A stretch of 64,000 nt of DNA. Source: Rosenbergiella gaditana. Its GTDB lineage: Bacteria > Pseudomonadota > Gammaproteobacteria > Enterobacterales > Enterobacteriaceae. The notes under the pieces were generated by a model that was not told where the DNA came from, made no database searches, and saw only the letters and a list, made by a program, of their open reading frames with translations. The position numbers were made by a program, and so were the translations under genes. The stretch covers positions 1 through 64,000 of the forward strand of contig NZ_JABBFR010000010.1 in assembly GCF_018494065.1 (NCBI RefSeq). Direction: 5' to 3'. Below, in pieces: positions 62,767 through 64,000 of this stretch. Each line of letters begins with the position of its first letter. Within the stretch, counting starts at the first letter, position 1.

Positions 62767-63486
62767 ATGAGTCAGATTACTACGCAAACAGTTCGCTACC
62801 AAGCAGGCGAGACGGCATTGGCCGGAACCTTAGTTTTCCCCAGCGAGACAGCTCATCCTTTGCCTGGTTTGGTGATGGCACCAAACTGGTTCGGCGTCAC
62901 CGATGATGCCGCTAAACTGGCCAAAAAAGTCGCGGAGCAAGGATATGTTGTGCTGCTTGCCGATCTCTACGGGGAAACGGCTCGACCCACAAATCCTGAC
63001 GAAGCAGGTGCTGCGATGATGGCAGTAAAAAATACGCCAGATGAAGTGGGACGGATGAACGCAGCGATTGATACGTTAAAAAGTCAGACATCGGTTGCGG
63101 TAGACGCGCAAAAAATTTCTGCTTTTGGTTTCTGCTTTGGTGGACACTGTGCTTTGGAATTAGCGCGCAGCGGCGCTGATATCCGCGCGGCGGTCTCTTT
63201 CCACGGTGGATTAGATACCTGTGGTGCCTACGACTCTACCCAAATTAAGGCAGCCATTCTGGTGCTTGATGGGGCTAAAGATCCTCTGGTACCGCGTGAA
63301 CAACTCGTAGCCTTCGTCAACGAAATGACGGCGGTTAATGTCGATTGGCAATTAGTGAGTTACCACGATGCAGTACACTCTTTTACCGATGAAACGGCTA
63401 ATAACCCAGGGGTTGCCGAATACCATCCCCAAGTGACCGAGCGTGCATTTGCCAGCCTGTTTGAATTACTTAAACGCGTAAATTAA
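62767..63486 (+). CDS. Dienelactone hydrolase family protein
   Basis: A 239-residue alpha/beta hydrolase with the family triad C123 (GFCFGGHC), D172 (LDGAKDPLVP) and H204 (HDAVHSFTD). The natural substrate in enterobacteria is unclear. TTGAGGA precedes the ATG. Monocistronic. Confidence 0.9.
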   Translation: MSQITTQTVRYQAGETALAGTLVFPSETAHPLPGLVMAPNWFGVTDDAAKLAKKVAEQGYVVLLADLYGETARPTNPDEAGAAMMAVKNTPDEVGRMNAAIDTLKSQTSVAVDAQKISAFGFCFGGHCALELARSGADIRAAVSFHGGLDTCGAYDSTQIKAAILVLDGAKDPLVPREQLVAFVNEMTAVNVDWQLVSYHDAVHSFTDETANNPGVAEYHPQVTERAFASLFELLKRVN

Positions 63487-63499
63487 TTTATGTGCTTCC

Positions 63500-63525
63500 T
63501 TAGCCAGCCGTTCTGCGCTGGCTAA
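63500..63525 (+). terminator. Hairpin terminator
   Basis: TTAGCCAGC / GCTGGCTAA nine-base stem after the dienelactone hydrolase; the T run is weak. Confidence 0.65.
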
Positions 63526-63647
63526 AGCTAAATTTCTGCTTAGATAAGTATTTATCCTTATTTTTCATCTTTCCTTAAATCCGGTTAACTGATTTCGGTG
63601 AAAGGCATTATGCCTTCGTGATTTCTTGTACGAATAGGGAGTGGAAG

Positions 63648-64000
63648 ATGAAGCAACCCACGCGTATCACGCGCACCTTATTGCCTTGGCTTGTGCCTAC
63701 ATTGTTGCTGATTGCTTGGCAATTAGGATCTGCCAGCGGCTGGATTTCTGATCGCGTATTACCTGCTCCCATCCACATCATTACCGCCGCTTGGACGTTA
63801 ATGAAAAGTGGTGAGTTATGGAGTAATTTATCGATCAGTACTTGGCGTGCGGTGGTCGGTTTTGCTATTGGTGCCAGTGCTGGACTGATTATGGGGTTAA
63901 TTACCGGTTTATCCCGTATCGGTGAACTGTTATTGGATAGCACTCTACAGATGCTACGCAATATTCCGCATTTAGCACTGATCCCGCTGGTCATTTTATG
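63648..64000 (+). CDS. ABC transporter permease, SsuC/TauC-like (partial)
   Basis: The first 117 or so residues of an inner-membrane permease that runs off the window. N-terminal helix LLPWLVPTLLLIAWQLGSAS, then RVLPAPIHIITAAWTLMKSGELW and STWRAVVGFAIGASAGLIMG, the SsuC-type start. Aliphatic sulfonate, taurine or nitrate import. The ATG has AGGGAG upstream. Confidence 0.9.
   Translation, partial: MKQPTRITRTLLPWLVPTLLLIAWQLGSASGWISDRVLPAPIHIITAAWTLMKSGELWSNLSISTWRAVVGFAIGASAGLIMGLITGLSRIGELLLDSTLQMLRNIPHLALIPLVIL

Noticed and set aside
1..64000. CRISPR arrays, tRNA and rRNA genes
   Set aside because: No regular repeat-spacer array and no cloverleaf or rRNA-like sequence was noticed while reading; absence was not confirmed with a covariance-model search.

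Overview
The gene set (dfo-type hydroxamate siderophore operon, thiOSGF behind a TPP riboswitch, ylaC, rluF, azlCD, hchA, IS1 and IS903 derivatives) points to an enterobacterium, most likely of the Erwiniaceae (Pantoea/Erwinia/Tatumella-like). thiOSGF and ferrioxamine loci are known from large Erwinia and Pantoea plasmids, so the replicon could be a megaplasmid, but no replication or partition gene is visible and this is inference. No rRNA, tRNA or CRISPR array was found.

Layout. 1-2.1 kb: an accessory patch with a papain-like 235-aa protein bracketed by 25-bp inverted repeats, repeat clusters and a dead IS3 transposase tail. 2.2-10.9 kb: metabolic and stress genes (solo-type LuxR, hchA and a quinone oxidoreductase; azlCD; LysE exporter; racemase plus ASCH protein; IroE-like esterase; SDR). 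10.9-19.9 kb: a five-gene peptide/nickel-type ABC transporter operon whose sixth gene, a second binding protein, is broken by a one-base deletion and an amber codon; then a divergent SDR and a convergent MFS transporter.

20-36 kb is a mosaic island: an IS3 orfA, a degraded resolvase, two inverted copies of a module made of a DUF4225 protein and a convergent small membrane protein, an IS903-derived deletion element, an AT-rich type II restriction-modification pair (MvaI/BcnI-like nuclease and C5 methyltransferase), a complete IS1, further IS scraps and a decayed relBE locus. Normal enterobacterial genes (DUF4440, ylaC, a MocR regulator, acetyltransferase, GST) are interspersed. The DUF4225 modules are the best candidates for an undescribed system: the geometry resembles pore-forming bacteriocin/immunity pairs, and one copy has a ruined DUF4225 gene beside an intact partner.

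36-39.2 kb: an operon of a periplasmic peroxiredoxin, a short DsbD-like reductase, an ECF sigma factor and an NrsF-type anti-sigma factor. 39.3-49.2 kb: a Fur-box-decorated iron locus (siderophore-interacting reductase, dfoJ, dfoA, dfoC, MFS exporter, FoxA-like receptor). 49.2-56.2 kb: organic-acid uptake and regulation (GntP, a frameshifted secreted beta-propeller, a DctA-like symporter, a sensor gene with an internal stop, a FadR-type regulator, an aminotransferase). 56.3-60.6 kb: rluF, TPP riboswitch, thiOSGF with a rhodanese-tailed ThiF, and an ABC ATPase remnant. 60.6-64 kb: MetJ-box-controlled metQ-like lipoprotein, RhtB-type exporter, dienelactone hydrolase and the start of an SsuC-type permease that runs off the window.
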